A stretch of 64,000 bases of DNA from Oceanobacter mangrovi (lineage in GTDB: Bacteria > Pseudomonadota > Gammaproteobacteria > Pseudomonadales > Oceanobacteraceae): assembly GCF_019740315.1 (NCBI RefSeq), contig NZ_JAHXZR010000003.1, positions 372,001 to 436,000 on the forward strand, in the 5' to 3' direction. Below the pieces are notes generated by a model. The model did not search any database. It saw nothing but the letters and a program-made list of their open reading frames with translations, and was not told the DNA's origin. How positions within the stretch are numbered: position 1 is the first letter of the stretch; every line of letters begins with the position of its first letter. A program made the translations under genes and the position numbers. This document shows positions 53,525 to 61,653 of the stretch, one piece after another.

Positions 53525-54925
53525 TCAATGCATCCCGGTGCTCAAATAACTCGGCTGCTCAATCAAATCGGCTACCTGATGCAGGTTTTCCTGCCATTGG
53601 TCCCGGCTGATCGGCCCGCCGAAGCACAGGCGGACGGCGTTGGGTGGGTTGTTGTCGGTGGAGAAGGCGGCACTGGAGACCGCGCTGACGCCCAGCTGGC
53701 GTAGTTGCACGGCGAGTTCCGACGGGTTCCAGTCGGAGCTTTTGGGGATCTGCAGCCACAAATGAAAGGCTCCTTCGGCCGAGCGAATATTGCGGCTGCC
53801 GAGTTGTTCTTCGGCGATACGCAAGCGGGCGATGGATTCACGGCGGATGCATTTCACCATCTGATCGGCGGTGCCATCCAGAATCCACTGGCTTACCAGA
53901 GCATCGGTCAGTGGGCTGGACATCACGTGCAGTGCGCGCATTGCTGCGGCAACCCGTTGCTGGTGGCGTTTGCCCGGGGTGTAGAGAAAGGCCGAGCGTA
54001 CGCCGGGACCAAAGCATTTGGAGGTGCCGGTAATGTACCAGCTCAGTTCCGGTGCCAGTTCAACGAAGCTGACGGGAGCTTCTTCCGCCAGCATGGTGTA
54101 GGCCTCGTCTTCAATAATCGGAATGCTGTAGCGCAGGCAAACGTCGGCGATGGCTTCGCGACGGCTTTTGCTCATGGTGGTGGTGGTCGGGTTCTGGATG
54201 GTTGGATTCAGATAGATGGCACCGACAGCACCGAGTTTGCAGAATTCCTCGAACGGCCGTACGAGCGGGCCGTCGTTATCTCGCTCCAGTGAATGCAGCT
54301 GAATCCCCAGCTGGGCGGCAATGGCCTTGATGCCAGGATAGGCGAGGCTTTCGACACACAGCACCTGATGCTTTTCAATCAATGTGCTCATCAGCCCTAC
54401 CAGTGCCGAGTGAATACCCGGACAGATCAGCAGTTGTTCCAGCTGCGGATTGGGCAGCCGCTGGTCGAGCCAGATCAGCGCCGCTTCCTTGTTTTCACGA
54501 GTACCACCGAACGCCTGATAGCGCAGCATGGCGTAGAGGTCGCGCTGTGCCAGCACCCCGATGGCACTGTCACGAATCTGTTCGACCAGAGTCGGAATCG
54601 CTGGCTCGACCAACAGGTTCATGGTCATTTCGTAACTGCCGAGGCTGGGGCGCACGGTGGCGGTTTTGCCTTTTACAAAGGTGCCGGAACCCGGGTGAGA
54701 GTCGATCAGGCCGCGGGTTTTGGCTTCCTGATAGGCCCGCGCGGCGGTGGTGTAGTTGATACCGGTGGCGGTCGCGAGATCCCGCAGCGTCGGCAGCCGA
54801 TCACGGGCTTGCAGGCGGCCGCTGTCGACATCTTCACCAATCAGATCGGCAATCAGGCGATAGGCAGGGATCCCCTGACTGTTTTTCAGACGCCGTGCCC
54901 AACGCGCCAGCTCGGTATTTTTCAT
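53525..54925 (-). CDS. MocR-type (GntR/aminotransferase) regulator 2
   Basis: A 466-aa MocR-family regulator with an N-terminal GntR-type helix-turn-helix (DRLPTLRDLATATGINYTTA, ARAYQEAKTRGLIDSHPGSG) and a fold-type I aminotransferase domain with the PLP Lys in TGTSKCFGPGV. It faces the Nit1C operon across 380 bases that carry a repeated TTGATYGCA motif on both sides of its own start. It is therefore the best candidate for a local regulator of the nit genes, sensing an amino acid or PLP adduct. It also probably autoregulates. The ATG at 54925 follows GGAAGG closely; an in-frame ATG at 54952 is less likely. Confidence 0.9.
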   Translation of the reverse strand: MKNTELARWARRLKNSQGIPAYRLIADLIGEDVDSGRLQARDRLPTLRDLATATGINYTTAARAYQEAKTRGLIDSHPGSGTFVKGKTATVRPSLGSYEMTMNLLVEPAIPTLVEQIRDSAIGVLAQRDLYAMLRYQAFGGTRENKEAALIWLDQRLPNPQLEQLLICPGIHSALVGLMSTLIEKHQVLCVESLAYPGIKAIAAQLGIQLHSLERDNDGPLVRPFEEFCKLGAVGAIYLNPTIQNPTTTTMSKSRREAIADVCLRYSIPIIEDEAYTMLAEEAPVSFVELAPELSWYITGTSKCFGPGVRSAFLYTPGKRHQQRVAAAMRALHVMSSPLTDALVSQWILDGTADQMVKCIRRESIARLRIAEEQLGSRNIRSAEGAFHLWLQIPKSSDWNPSELAVQLRQLGVSAVSSAAFSTDNNPPNAVRLCFGGPISRDQWQENLHQVADLIEQPSYLSTGMH

Positions 54926-55028
54926 AGCCTTCCAGAATTGTTTACAAATCAATTAATGCGATCAATTCGGTAATGATTGCACTGATTGATTGTGACTGCC
55001 AGCTGAAGTAAAGAAATAAATAAGTATA

Positions 55029-55045
55029 TTGGCATGTAGGTGGCA
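55029..55045 (+). promoter_or_regulatory. sigma-54 promoter candidate A for nit operon
   Basis: TTGGCATGTAGGTGGCA has GG and GC separated by ten bases and matches the TGGCACG-N4-TTGCW consensus at 10 of 12 positions. It lies about 275 bases upstream of the first nit gene. Nit1C clusters are nitrogen-regulated in other bacteria, so sigma-54 control is plausible. Confidence 0.45.
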
Positions 55046-55212
55046 TTTTTACTGGGCGCATGGTTATAAAAAGGCACAATCTGGGGGCAAAATACCTGAT
55101 TGAATTGATCGGTTATTGATTGCTTTTTAACCTTTTTAAAATTTTTTTGTGGCGTTTAAGAACTTCGTATGACTGCTTGATTGCAACTTGATTGCAATCA
55201 CTTGAATCAATA

Positions 55213-55229
55213 TTGGCCCTTTGATTGCT
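55213..55229 (+). promoter_or_regulatory. sigma-54 promoter candidate B for nit operon
   Basis: TTGGCCCTTTGATTGCT has GG and GC with ten bases between, and matches the TGGCACG-N4-TTGCW consensus at 10 of 12 positions with an intact TTGCT -12 element. A start near 55240 would give a leader of about 65 bases before nitB. It overlaps one TTGATTGC motif. Confidence 0.5.
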
Positions 55230-55305
55230 CTTACTTGATCGCACAAATTGATCGCATGAAAAACAACAGCTTGCGGTCTCTCTAACAATCGAAAGGAGCA
55301 GAAAC

Positions 55306-55788
55306 ATGCCACAAGTGACTCAGCCAAAACACAAAGCGGGTGATTTCTTCGTTGATTACGAAGAGAAGGTATTTGAAGACGTTAAGGCTCGTGACGGCGA
55401 AAAAGCCCTGGTGACTTTCCACACCGTTGCCTTCGAAGGCTCCATCGGTCTGGTGAACATGCTGCAAGCCACTCGTCTGCAACGTAAAGGCTATGAAACC
55501 TCCATTTTGCTGTACGGCCCGGGTGTGACTCTGGGTATCCAGCGCGGCTTCCCGACCCTGGGCGATGAGGCTTTCCCCGGCCACCAGAACTACGCCAACC
55601 AGCTGAAAAAGTTCATGGCAGAAGGCGGCAAAGTGTACTGCTGTCGTTTTGCCCTGCAGGCGCTGTATGGCCACGGCGAGCCATCGTTGATCGAAGGCAT
55701 CACGCCGATCAACCCGCTGGATGTGATGGATCTGAAACTGCTGCACATGCGTGACAACGCAGTGATCATCGACACCTGGACTCTGTAA
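55306..55788 (+). CDS. nitB: MSMEG_0572/Sll0783-family nitrogen starvation protein (NitB)
   Basis: A 160-aa member of the MSMEG_0572/Sll0783 family, which is always found with the Nit1C cluster. Segments [20 protein letters not shown] and [20 protein letters not shown] are well conserved in the family. The biochemical role is unknown; Sll0783 in Synechocystis is induced by nitrogen starvation and is needed for normal polyhydroxybutyrate accumulation. It is the first gene of a seven-gene operon. The ATG has AAAGGAGCAGAAAC before it, a strong ribosome site. Confidence 0.92.
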   Translation: MPQVTQPKHKAGDFFVDYEEKVFEDVKARDGEKALVTFHTVAFEGSIGLVNMLQATRLQRKGYETSILLYGPGVTLGIQRGFPTLGDEAFPGHQNYANQLKKFMAEGGKVYCCRFALQALYGHGEPSLIEGITPINPLDVMDLKLLHMRDNAVIIDTWTL

Positions 55789-55802
55789 GGAATACGCGGC
55801 CC

Positions 55803-56834
55803 ATGTCTTATAGCGATAACCACAAGACAGTGCGGGCCGCGGCCGTTCAGATCGCTCCGGATCTCCGGAGTGCCAACGGTACGCTGGCCAATGTACTCAA
55901 CGCGATGGATGAAGCTGCCGCCAAAGGCGTCGAGCTGATCGTGTTCCCGGAAACCTTCGTGCCCTGGTATCCGTATTTTTCATTTGTATTGCCCGCCGTG
56001 CAGTGCGGACCTGAACACCTGCGCCTGTACGACGAAGCGGTGGTGGTGCCCGGCCCGATTACCGATGCGGTGGCCGAGCGTGCCCGTAAACACAGCATGG
56101 TGGTGGTGTTGGGCGTTAACGAACGCGACCACGGCAGTCTCTACAACACCCAGCTGATTTTTGATGCCGACGGTCAGCTGCTGCTGAAGCGTCGCAAGAT
56201 TACCCCGACCTATCACGAACGCATGATCTGGGGTCAGGGCGATGCGGCTGGTCTGAAGGTCGCTGCAACAGCGGTTGGACGTGTTGGCGCGCTGGCTTGC
56301 TGGGAGCATTACAACCCGCTGGCTCGTTATGCGCTGATGACCCAGCACGAGCAGATCCATTGCAGTCAGTTCCCGGGCTCATTGGTCGGGCCGGTGTTTG
56401 GCGACCAGATTGAAGCCACCATTCGCCATCATGCACTGGAGTCCGGCTGCTTTGTGGTCAACGCCACCGGTTGGCTGACTGACGAGCAGATCGAATCCAT
56501 TACCCCGGACGAGAAGCTGCAGAAAGCCCTGCGTGATGGTTGCAACACCGCGATTATCTCGCCGGAAGGCAAGCATCTGGCGCCTGCGTTGACGTCTGGC
56601 GAAGGCATGGTGATCGCCGATCTCGACTTCCGCCTGATCACCAAACGCAAACGCATGATGGATTCCGTTGGTCATTACGCCCGCCCGGAACTGTTGCGGC
56701 TGGCCATCAATGATCAGCCCACCGCCTACAAGCAGGACATGTTTGCAGTACCGCAGAGCGAATCCACCCAGCACAACGTGGCAGGAGAAGAGCATGAATC
56801 AGGCTATCGAATCACCCCAGCGTTTGATCACTGA
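55803..56834 (+). CDS. nitC: Nit1-type nitrilase (NitC)
   Basis: A 343-aa nitrilase superfamily enzyme with the catalytic triad Glu50 ([10 protein letters not shown]), Lys132 ([12 protein letters not shown]) and Cys166 ([10 protein letters not shown]). It hydrolyses a nitrile to a carboxylic acid and ammonia. In Pseudomonas strains with the Nit1C cluster, the nitrilase is required for growth on cyanide as nitrogen source. It lies 14 bases after nitB and overlaps the next gene by 41 bases in a different frame. Confidence 0.94.
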   Translation: MSYSDNHKTVRAAAVQIAPDLRSANGTLANVLNAMDEAAAKGVELIVFPETFVPWYPYFSFVLPAVQCGPEHLRLYDEAVVVPGPITDAVAERARKHSMVVVLGVNERDHGSLYNTQLIFDADGQLLLKRRKITPTYHERMIWGQGDAAGLKVAATAVGRVGALACWEHYNPLARYALMTQHEQIHCSQFPGSLVGPVFGDQIEATIRHHALESGCFVVNATGWLTDEQIESITPDEKLQKALRDGCNTAIISPEGKHLAPALTSGEGMVIADLDFRLITKRKRMMDSVGHYARPELLRLAINDQPTAYKQDMFAVPQSESTQHNVAGEEHESGYRITPAFDH

Positions 56835-57990
56835 GTTACAGACCCGCGGCTTGCGGCTGACCCGGCCGGACCAGCGCCACGTCGCCCGTCGGGGCGGCGC
56901 AGGGCCATCCGACCATCAGGCGGTGACCATTGATGGCACCACGGTGATGGTGCCGATTTATACCGAATCGGCCTGGCAGTCGCCGTTTGAAGTGGAATCG
57001 CTGACTAATGGCGAGCAAATCGTCCAGCGTCAGAATAACCAGCTGATTCCACTCAAGAACGTCAGCTTCGCCAGTGAACCCAGGTTCTATAGCGGCCAAA
57101 CGGCTGACGGCGTGCCGTATTCGCACATCGCCACCCTGCACAGCAAGGATGTGCTGGCGACCACGGTGCTGCAAACCTGCATTCGCTACGAAAGCCGCAA
57201 GAAAGCCTGCAAGTTCTGCTCAATCGGTCAGTCGCTGCGTGCTGGTCGCACCATCGCCGAGAAAACCCCGGCCCAGCTGGCCGAGGTTGCCAAAGCGGCG
57301 GTCGAGCTGGATGGCGTGACCCAGATGATCATGACCACAGGTACGCCGGCGACGCCCGATCGCGGTGCCAAAGTCATGGCGGACAGTGCCCGTGCCATCA
57401 AGGCGGTGGTGGATATTCCGATTCAGGGCCAGTGCGAACCACCCAAAGACCCAGGCTGGTATCAGGTGATGAAAGACGCCGGTATCGACAGCCTCGGCAT
57501 GCACATCGAAGTGCTGGGTCAGGCGCTGCGGGAAGAGGTTCTGCCCGGCAAGGCCGAAGACACGCTGGAAGACTATATCGAAGCCTTCAAACAGGCGGTG
57601 GCAGTGTTTGGCCGTGGTCAGGTCAGTACCTACATTCTGGCTGGACTGGGGGATTCGCAAGCGCTGATTCTGGAGGTCAGCGAACGGCTGATCGAGATTG
57701 GTGTGTACCCGTTTGTGGTGCCGTTCGTACCGATTCGCGGTACGCCACTGGAAGATCATCCATCACCAACGCCGGAGTTTATGGAAGCCATCCTCAAGCC
57801 GCTCGGCAAGCGGCTATTTGAAGCTGGCATGACTGCTGACACCGGCAAGGCCGGATGCAGCAAGTGTGGTGCCTGCTCAACGCTGTCTGGCTATGAAAAG
57901 GCGGCGGCGCTTGAAGCAGGCGCAAGCACTGAAGCAAGTATTGATCGAATGGAAACCGGCCCGCTGACTCTGTCTGGTGCCTGTAACTGA
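56794..57990 (+). CDS. nitD: MSMEG_0568-family radical SAM protein (NitD)
   Basis: A 398-aa radical SAM protein. Three Cys likely to bind the [4Fe-4S] cluster are at 129, 139 and 142 ([18 protein letters not shown]), giving a CX9CX2C spacing rather than the classical CX3CX2C. The C-terminus has CSKCGACS near residue 355, suggesting an extra Cys-bound site. Its substrate is unknown. The start ATG at 56794 has GGAGAAGAGC upstream and lies inside nitC, so translation is probably coupled. Confidence 0.92.
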   Translation: MNQAIESPQRLITELQTRGLRLTRPDQRHVARRGGAGPSDHQAVTIDGTTVMVPIYTESAWQSPFEVESLTNGEQIVQRQNNQLIPLKNVSFASEPRFYSGQTADGVPYSHIATLHSKDVLATTVLQTCIRYESRKKACKFCSIGQSLRAGRTIAEKTPAQLAEVAKAAVELDGVTQMIMTTGTPATPDRGAKVMADSARAIKAVVDIPIQGQCEPPKDPGWYQVMKDAGIDSLGMHIEVLGQALREEVLPGKAEDTLEDYIEAFKQAVAVFGRGQVSTYILAGLGDSQALILEVSERLIEIGVYPFVVPFVPIRGTPLEDHPSPTPEFMEAILKPLGKRLFEAGMTADTGKAGCSKCGACSTLSGYEKAAALEAGASTEASIDRMETGPLTLSGACN

Positions 57991-58028
57991 CCATGCTTCC
58001 AACTACGCGCTGCAAAGAGGACGTCGCC

Positions 58029-58667
58029 ATGAAATACCCGGATTACTCTGACTACACCATCAAGTGGGCAACCTTGCCCTGGGAAGTTGAACAGGCGTAT
58101 GCCTTGCGTCGCAAGGTGTTCTGCGAAGAACAACGGCTGTTCGATGCGGATGACCGCGATGCTACCGATGACCATGCCCGGATTCTGGTCGCCCTCGGCA
58201 ATAACGGCGGCTGGCATCAGCAGGTCGTGGGAACCGTGCGTATTCATCGTGAAGGTGAAGCGGCAGCGAACCTCTGGTATGGCTCGCGGCTGGCGGTTGA
58301 TCCGGACTTTCGCAGCCAGGGCCAGCTGGGATCAACGCTGATCAAGCTGGCTGTCAGCAGTGCGCATGCGCTGGGCTGCGAAACCTTTATGGCGACGGTA
58401 CAGATTCAGAACGAACCCTTGTTCCAGCGCCTCAACTGGAGCACTCACAGCTATCGCGACATTCTGGGTATGAAACACGCAGTGATGGAAGCCGATCTGG
58501 CGGCCTATCCGCCATGTCATACGCCGACCAGCGGCTTTGTACTGCAGGCTCGTAAACAGCACCAGTACACCGGTTTTTGGCCCGGCTTGCTCGACCCGCA
58601 AATGGCCGCCGAGTTGGCGTCTGCGGCAAACGAACAGCAGCCGGATCTGGTTGCGCTGGCGGTCTGA
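58029..58667 (+). CDS. nitE: MSMEG_0567-family GNAT acetyltransferase (NitE)
   Basis: A 212-aa GNAT-fold protein with the acetyl-CoA loop-like RLAVDPDFRSQGQLGSTLIK near residue 100 and an N-terminal FCEEQRLFDADDRDATDDHA region typical of the family. The acceptor is not known. It is the fourth gene in the usual Nit1C order. The ATG at 58029 has AGAGGACGTCGCC before it; a longer in-frame start at 57993 is not supported. Confidence 0.9.
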   Translation: MKYPDYSDYTIKWATLPWEVEQAYALRRKVFCEEQRLFDADDRDATDDHARILVALGNNGGWHQQVVGTVRIHREGEAAANLWYGSRLAVDPDFRSQGQLGSTLIKLAVSSAHALGCETFMATVQIQNEPLFQRLNWSTHSYRDILGMKHAVMEADLAAYPPCHTPTSGFVLQARKQHQYTGFWPGLLDPQMAAELASAANEQQPDLVALAV

Positions 58668-58706
58668 GCCAGCATGGCCAGTAGTAAAACAGCGGGGGAA
58701 CAGCCC

Positions 58707-59708
58707 ATGAATATGATGATGAAAAAACCGCCGGTCTCACTCTCATTGCAGCAACTGTTAGAGGACGTGTCACAACGCAGTGGCATCGCGCTCAAGCAGG
58801 ACATCGCTGCGGTCAGTCAACATCTGCCGCCATTACCGGCTGGCTGGCATCCCAACGGTGACGATGCCGCCGCCATTCCCCTCGGCGCTTCAGATTCCGG
58901 GGCTGGTTATCAGCTGCTTGCCATCGAAGGCATGCAAGGCAAGCTGGTGACGGAGCAACCCTGGTTTGCTGGCTGGTGCAGCGTGATGGTGAATTGCAGT
59001 GATATTGCTGCCATGGGCGGGCGACCAACGGCGGTCGTGGATGCGCTCTGGTGCAATGGCGACCACAAGCTGTTGGCGGAACTGTTGCGCGGTATGCGCG
59101 ATGCGGCCAGCCATCTGGGTGTCCCCATTGTTGGCGGCCATACCAATATTCGCTCTGTCGAAGCCAATCTGGCGGTTTCTATCATCGGTCATGCCAACCG
59201 CTTGCTGAGTGCTTTTGCGGCCAGGCCCGGACAAATTCTGGTGGCTGCCATCGACCATCGCGGTCGCTTCCAGAACGGCAGTCTTAACTGGAACGCCGCC
59301 ACCATGGCTCCGGCTGAACGGCTGCGCGGTGATCTGGAATTATTGCCCCTGATTGCCGAACAGCAGCTGGCTTACGCCTGTAAGGACATCAGTCAGGCCG
59401 GGTTGCTGGGTACCGTCATCATGCTGCTGGAAAGCTCGCAGTGCGGTGCCGAACTGGACCTGGATCGGCTACCGGTGCCTGCGCTGGCGAGCCTCAATGA
59501 CTGGCTTTGTGCGTTCCCGAGCTATGGCTATTTGCTCACCACGGATGCCGAGCGCTTGCCGCAGTTATTGGCGACCTTTGCCGAACGCGAGATCACCGCA
59601 GCAGCGATCGGCGAGATCAATGACAGTCAGACCCTGACGGTCAGCTGGCAAGGCGAGCAGCGTTGCTTCTACAACCTGCGGGAGCAGAGCCTGACCGGCT
59701 TTACCTGA
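58707..59708 (+). CDS. nitF: AIR synthase-related protein, Sll0787 family (NitF)
   Basis: A 333-aa protein related to the PurM/AIR synthase superfamily, which bind ATP and often an aminoimidazole or similar substrate. It has HPNGDDAAAIPLG near residue 40, MVNCSDIAAMGGRPTAVVDA near residue 100, GVPIVGGHTNI near residue 145, and a glycine-rich AGLLGTVIMLLESSQ later. In Nit1C clusters this gene is always present. The start at 58707 has GGGGGAACAGCCC before it; an ATG at 58674 lacks a ribosome site. Confidence 0.9.
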   Translation: MNMMMKKPPVSLSLQQLLEDVSQRSGIALKQDIAAVSQHLPPLPAGWHPNGDDAAAIPLGASDSGAGYQLLAIEGMQGKLVTEQPWFAGWCSVMVNCSDIAAMGGRPTAVVDALWCNGDHKLLAELLRGMRDAASHLGVPIVGGHTNIRSVEANLAVSIIGHANRLLSAFAARPGQILVAAIDHRGRFQNGSLNWNAATMAPAERLRGDLELLPLIAEQQLAYACKDISQAGLLGTVIMLLESSQCGAELDLDRLPVPALASLNDWLCAFPSYGYLLTTDAERLPQLLATFAEREITAAAIGEINDSQTLTVSWQGEQRCFYNLREQSLTGFT

Positions 59709-59792
59709 GCCGCTGTAGCAGCGTCGGCAGACAACACCCCACATTAAATTCATTACACATTATGGCGGCCATGAGCCTGCCAGGGAGACCTT

Positions 59793-60086
59793 ATGCCCGC
59801 AGTTAACTTTTACATTCGATGGCCGGATGGCAAGGAAGAGCAGTGCTACTCGCCATCCACTGTGATCTATCAGGCGTTCAAACCGGGCGACAGCATGCCG
59901 CTGAGTGAATTTATGCAGAAGGCCGAAGCTGCACTGGAACAGGCCAGCGAGCGGGTCAAGGCCAGTTATGGCTATTACTGCTCCAGTGCTGCTGACCAGA
60001 GTGGTCAGCTGCAGCGGCGGGCCAGTGAGTACGACGATCACAGCCAGCTGATCACCATTTTGTCGATGAGCGACATCGCCCGCTGA
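59793..60086 (+). CDS. nitG: MSMEG_0570-family nitrogen starvation protein (NitG)
   Basis: A 97-aa protein with the family opening VNFYIRWPDGKEEQCYSPST and ASERVKASYGYYCSSA. Function unknown. It is the sixth gene of the Nit1C cluster. The ATG has CAGGGAGACCTT before it. A space of 84 bases separates it from nitF. Confidence 0.9.
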   Translation: MPAVNFYIRWPDGKEEQCYSPSTVIYQAFKPGDSMPLSEFMQKAEAALEQASERVKASYGYYCSSAADQSGQLQRRASEYDDHSQLITILSMSDIAR

Positions 60087-60214
60087 TTCTGGGCCGAGCA
60101 CCCCTGAGCACGAATAAACAGACATCCGTATCAGCCTGCTCCCTGTTCAACAGCCCGCTGAAAAACAGGGACGTCAGGCCAAAACCAAAAACAGACTGAA
60201 AAAGCGAGAGCACC

Positions 60215-61492
60215 ATGACACTCACAGCCTCATCCAACAGCAAGCATCTGGACGTCATCATCGTTGGCGGTGGCCAGTCTGGCCTGACCATGAGCTACTT
60301 CCTGCAACAGGCCAACCTCAGCCATCTGGTATTCGAGAAAAACACCATTCTGCACGGCTGGAAGCACGAACGCTGGGACTCCTTCACCCTGGTCACGCCA
60401 AACTGGCAATGTGATCTGCCCGGCCTGCCGTACGACGGCGACGATCCAAAAGGCTTTATGACCGGCAAACAGACCGTCGCCTGGCTGGAGCGCTTTGCTG
60501 CCAAAGTGAATGCGCCGGTACGTGAGGGCGTGGCGGTAAAAATGGTCGAATGTGACGACAACGGCCTCTATCACGTCAGCACCAGTGAAGGTGACTACAC
60601 CGCTGATCAGGTCGTGGTGTCTTCCGGTGGTTACCACCTGCCGGTGATTCCGCGTATGGCCGAACGCATCCCGGAAACCGTGCATCAGATTCACTCGGCC
60701 CAATACAAGAATGCCGCCCAACTGCCAGCAGGCGCGGTGCTGGTGGTGGGTTCCGGTCAGTCTGGTGCGCAGATTGCAGAAGACCTGCACCTGGAAGGTC
60801 GCAAGGTGTATCTCGCTACTGGTGATGCACCACGGGTGGCCCGTTTCTACCGCGGCAAGGATGTGGTCGAATGGCTGTACGACATGGGTTATTACGAAAT
60901 GTCCGTCAAGGATCACCCGCTGGGCAAGAACGTTGCTGCCAAAACCAACCATTACGTCACCGGTCGTGACGGCGGTCGTGATATCGACCTGCGCAAGTTC
61001 GCCACTGAAGGCATGGAACTCTACGGCCTGATGACCGACTTCGACGGCGAAAACCTGATCTTCCAGCCTAATCTGGCCAGCAACCTGCAGAAAGCCGACG
61101 ACACCTATAACAACATCAATGCCCGCATCGACGCCTGGATCGAACAGCAAGGCATTGAAACCGCCGAAGGCCCATCCCGTTACGAACCTGTGTGGCAAGT
61201 GCCGGAAGAACGTACCTCCCTGAATCTGGCCGAATCCGGCATCACTACCATTCTCTGGTGCATTGGCTTCCGGCCGGACTTCAGCTGGCTGGATGCGCCG
61301 GTCTTCAACGGCCAGGGCCATCCAAAACACGACCGCGGTGTAACAGCCCAGGCAGGTTTGTATTTTATCGGCCTGCCATGGCTGCACACCTGGGGCTCTG
61401 GCCGCTTTGGTGCGGTGAAGCAGGATGCCGATTACCTGTGTGAAGCGATCAAGGTATACAGCCACAACCGCAACACCGAAAGCGCGGCGTAA
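60215..61492 (+). CDS. nitH: MSMEG_0569-family flavin-dependent oxidoreductase (NitH)
   Basis: A 425-aa flavoprotein monooxygenase-like enzyme. It has an FAD GxGxxG-type motif VIIVGGGQSGLTMSYFLQ near residue 15, a second NAD(P)H-binding motif VLVVGSGQSGAQIAEDLHLE near residue 172, and HTWGSGRFGAVKQDA near the C-terminus. The family is specific to Nit1C clusters. It probably oxygenates or reduces a nitrogenous intermediate. It is the last gene of the operon; a REP-like repeat follows. Confidence 0.92.
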   Translation: MTLTASSNSKHLDVIIVGGGQSGLTMSYFLQQANLSHLVFEKNTILHGWKHERWDSFTLVTPNWQCDLPGLPYDGDDPKGFMTGKQTVAWLERFAAKVNAPVREGVAVKMVECDDNGLYHVSTSEGDYTADQVVVSSGGYHLPVIPRMAERIPETVHQIHSAQYKNAAQLPAGAVLVVGSGQSGAQIAEDLHLEGRKVYLATGDAPRVARFYRGKDVVEWLYDMGYYEMSVKDHPLGKNVAAKTNHYVTGRDGGRDIDLRKFATEGMELYGLMTDFDGENLIFQPNLASNLQKADDTYNNINARIDAWIEQQGIETAEGPSRYEPVWQVPEERTSLNLAESGITTILWCIGFRPDFSWLDAPVFNGQGHPKHDRGVTAQAGLYFIGLPWLHTWGSGRFGAVKQDADYLCEAIKVYSHNRNTESAA

Positions 61493-61511
61493 ACGCTGAC
61501 ACCGCACAACC

Positions 61512-61605
61512 GCGTGTCGGATGACGCCTCTGGCTTATCCGACCTACAAACCATGCTCGGACCGTAGGTCGGATAAACGAGCGCAGCGAGCGCCATCCGA
61601 CATCT
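61512..61605. repeat. paired inverted GTAGGTCGGATAA repeats
   Basis: GTGTCGGATGACGC at 61514, ending GCTTATCCGACCTAC at 61547, is followed after 17 bases by the reverse-oriented GTAGGTCGGATAAACGAGCG starting at 61564 and CCATCCGACATC. The pair forms a BIME-like unit at the end of the nit operon, and matches repeats at 36590, 39402 and 53486. Confidence 0.75.
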
Positions 61606-61653
61606 GTGTTTGATGTCGCCATCAACCAGTCACCTGTTTTAACGGAGCCCAAT

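Larger units (their letters stand above)
54957..55256. promoter_or_regulatory. TTGATYGCA motif array (putative MocR operators)
   Basis: The motif TTGATTGC or TTGATCGCA occurs at 55116, 55177, 55188, 55221, 55235 and 55248 on the plus strand, with related TGATTGCA at 54974 and TTGATTGTG at 54986, and one inverted copy at 54957-54965. Copies at 55177 and 55188 are 11 bp apart, and 55188 to 55221 is 33 bp, multiples of a helical turn. Repeated short motifs in phase with the DNA turn are typical operators of MocR regulators. Confidence 0.6.

Noticed and set aside
53705-54973. Two open frames antisense to MocR 2
   Set aside because: Shadows without a plausible ribosome site or domain; MocR 2 has both of its domains intact.
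60230-61507. 425-codon open frame antisense to nitH
   Set aside because: Mirror of the flavoprotein; no domain, and the sense frame matches the MSMEG_0569 family end to end.
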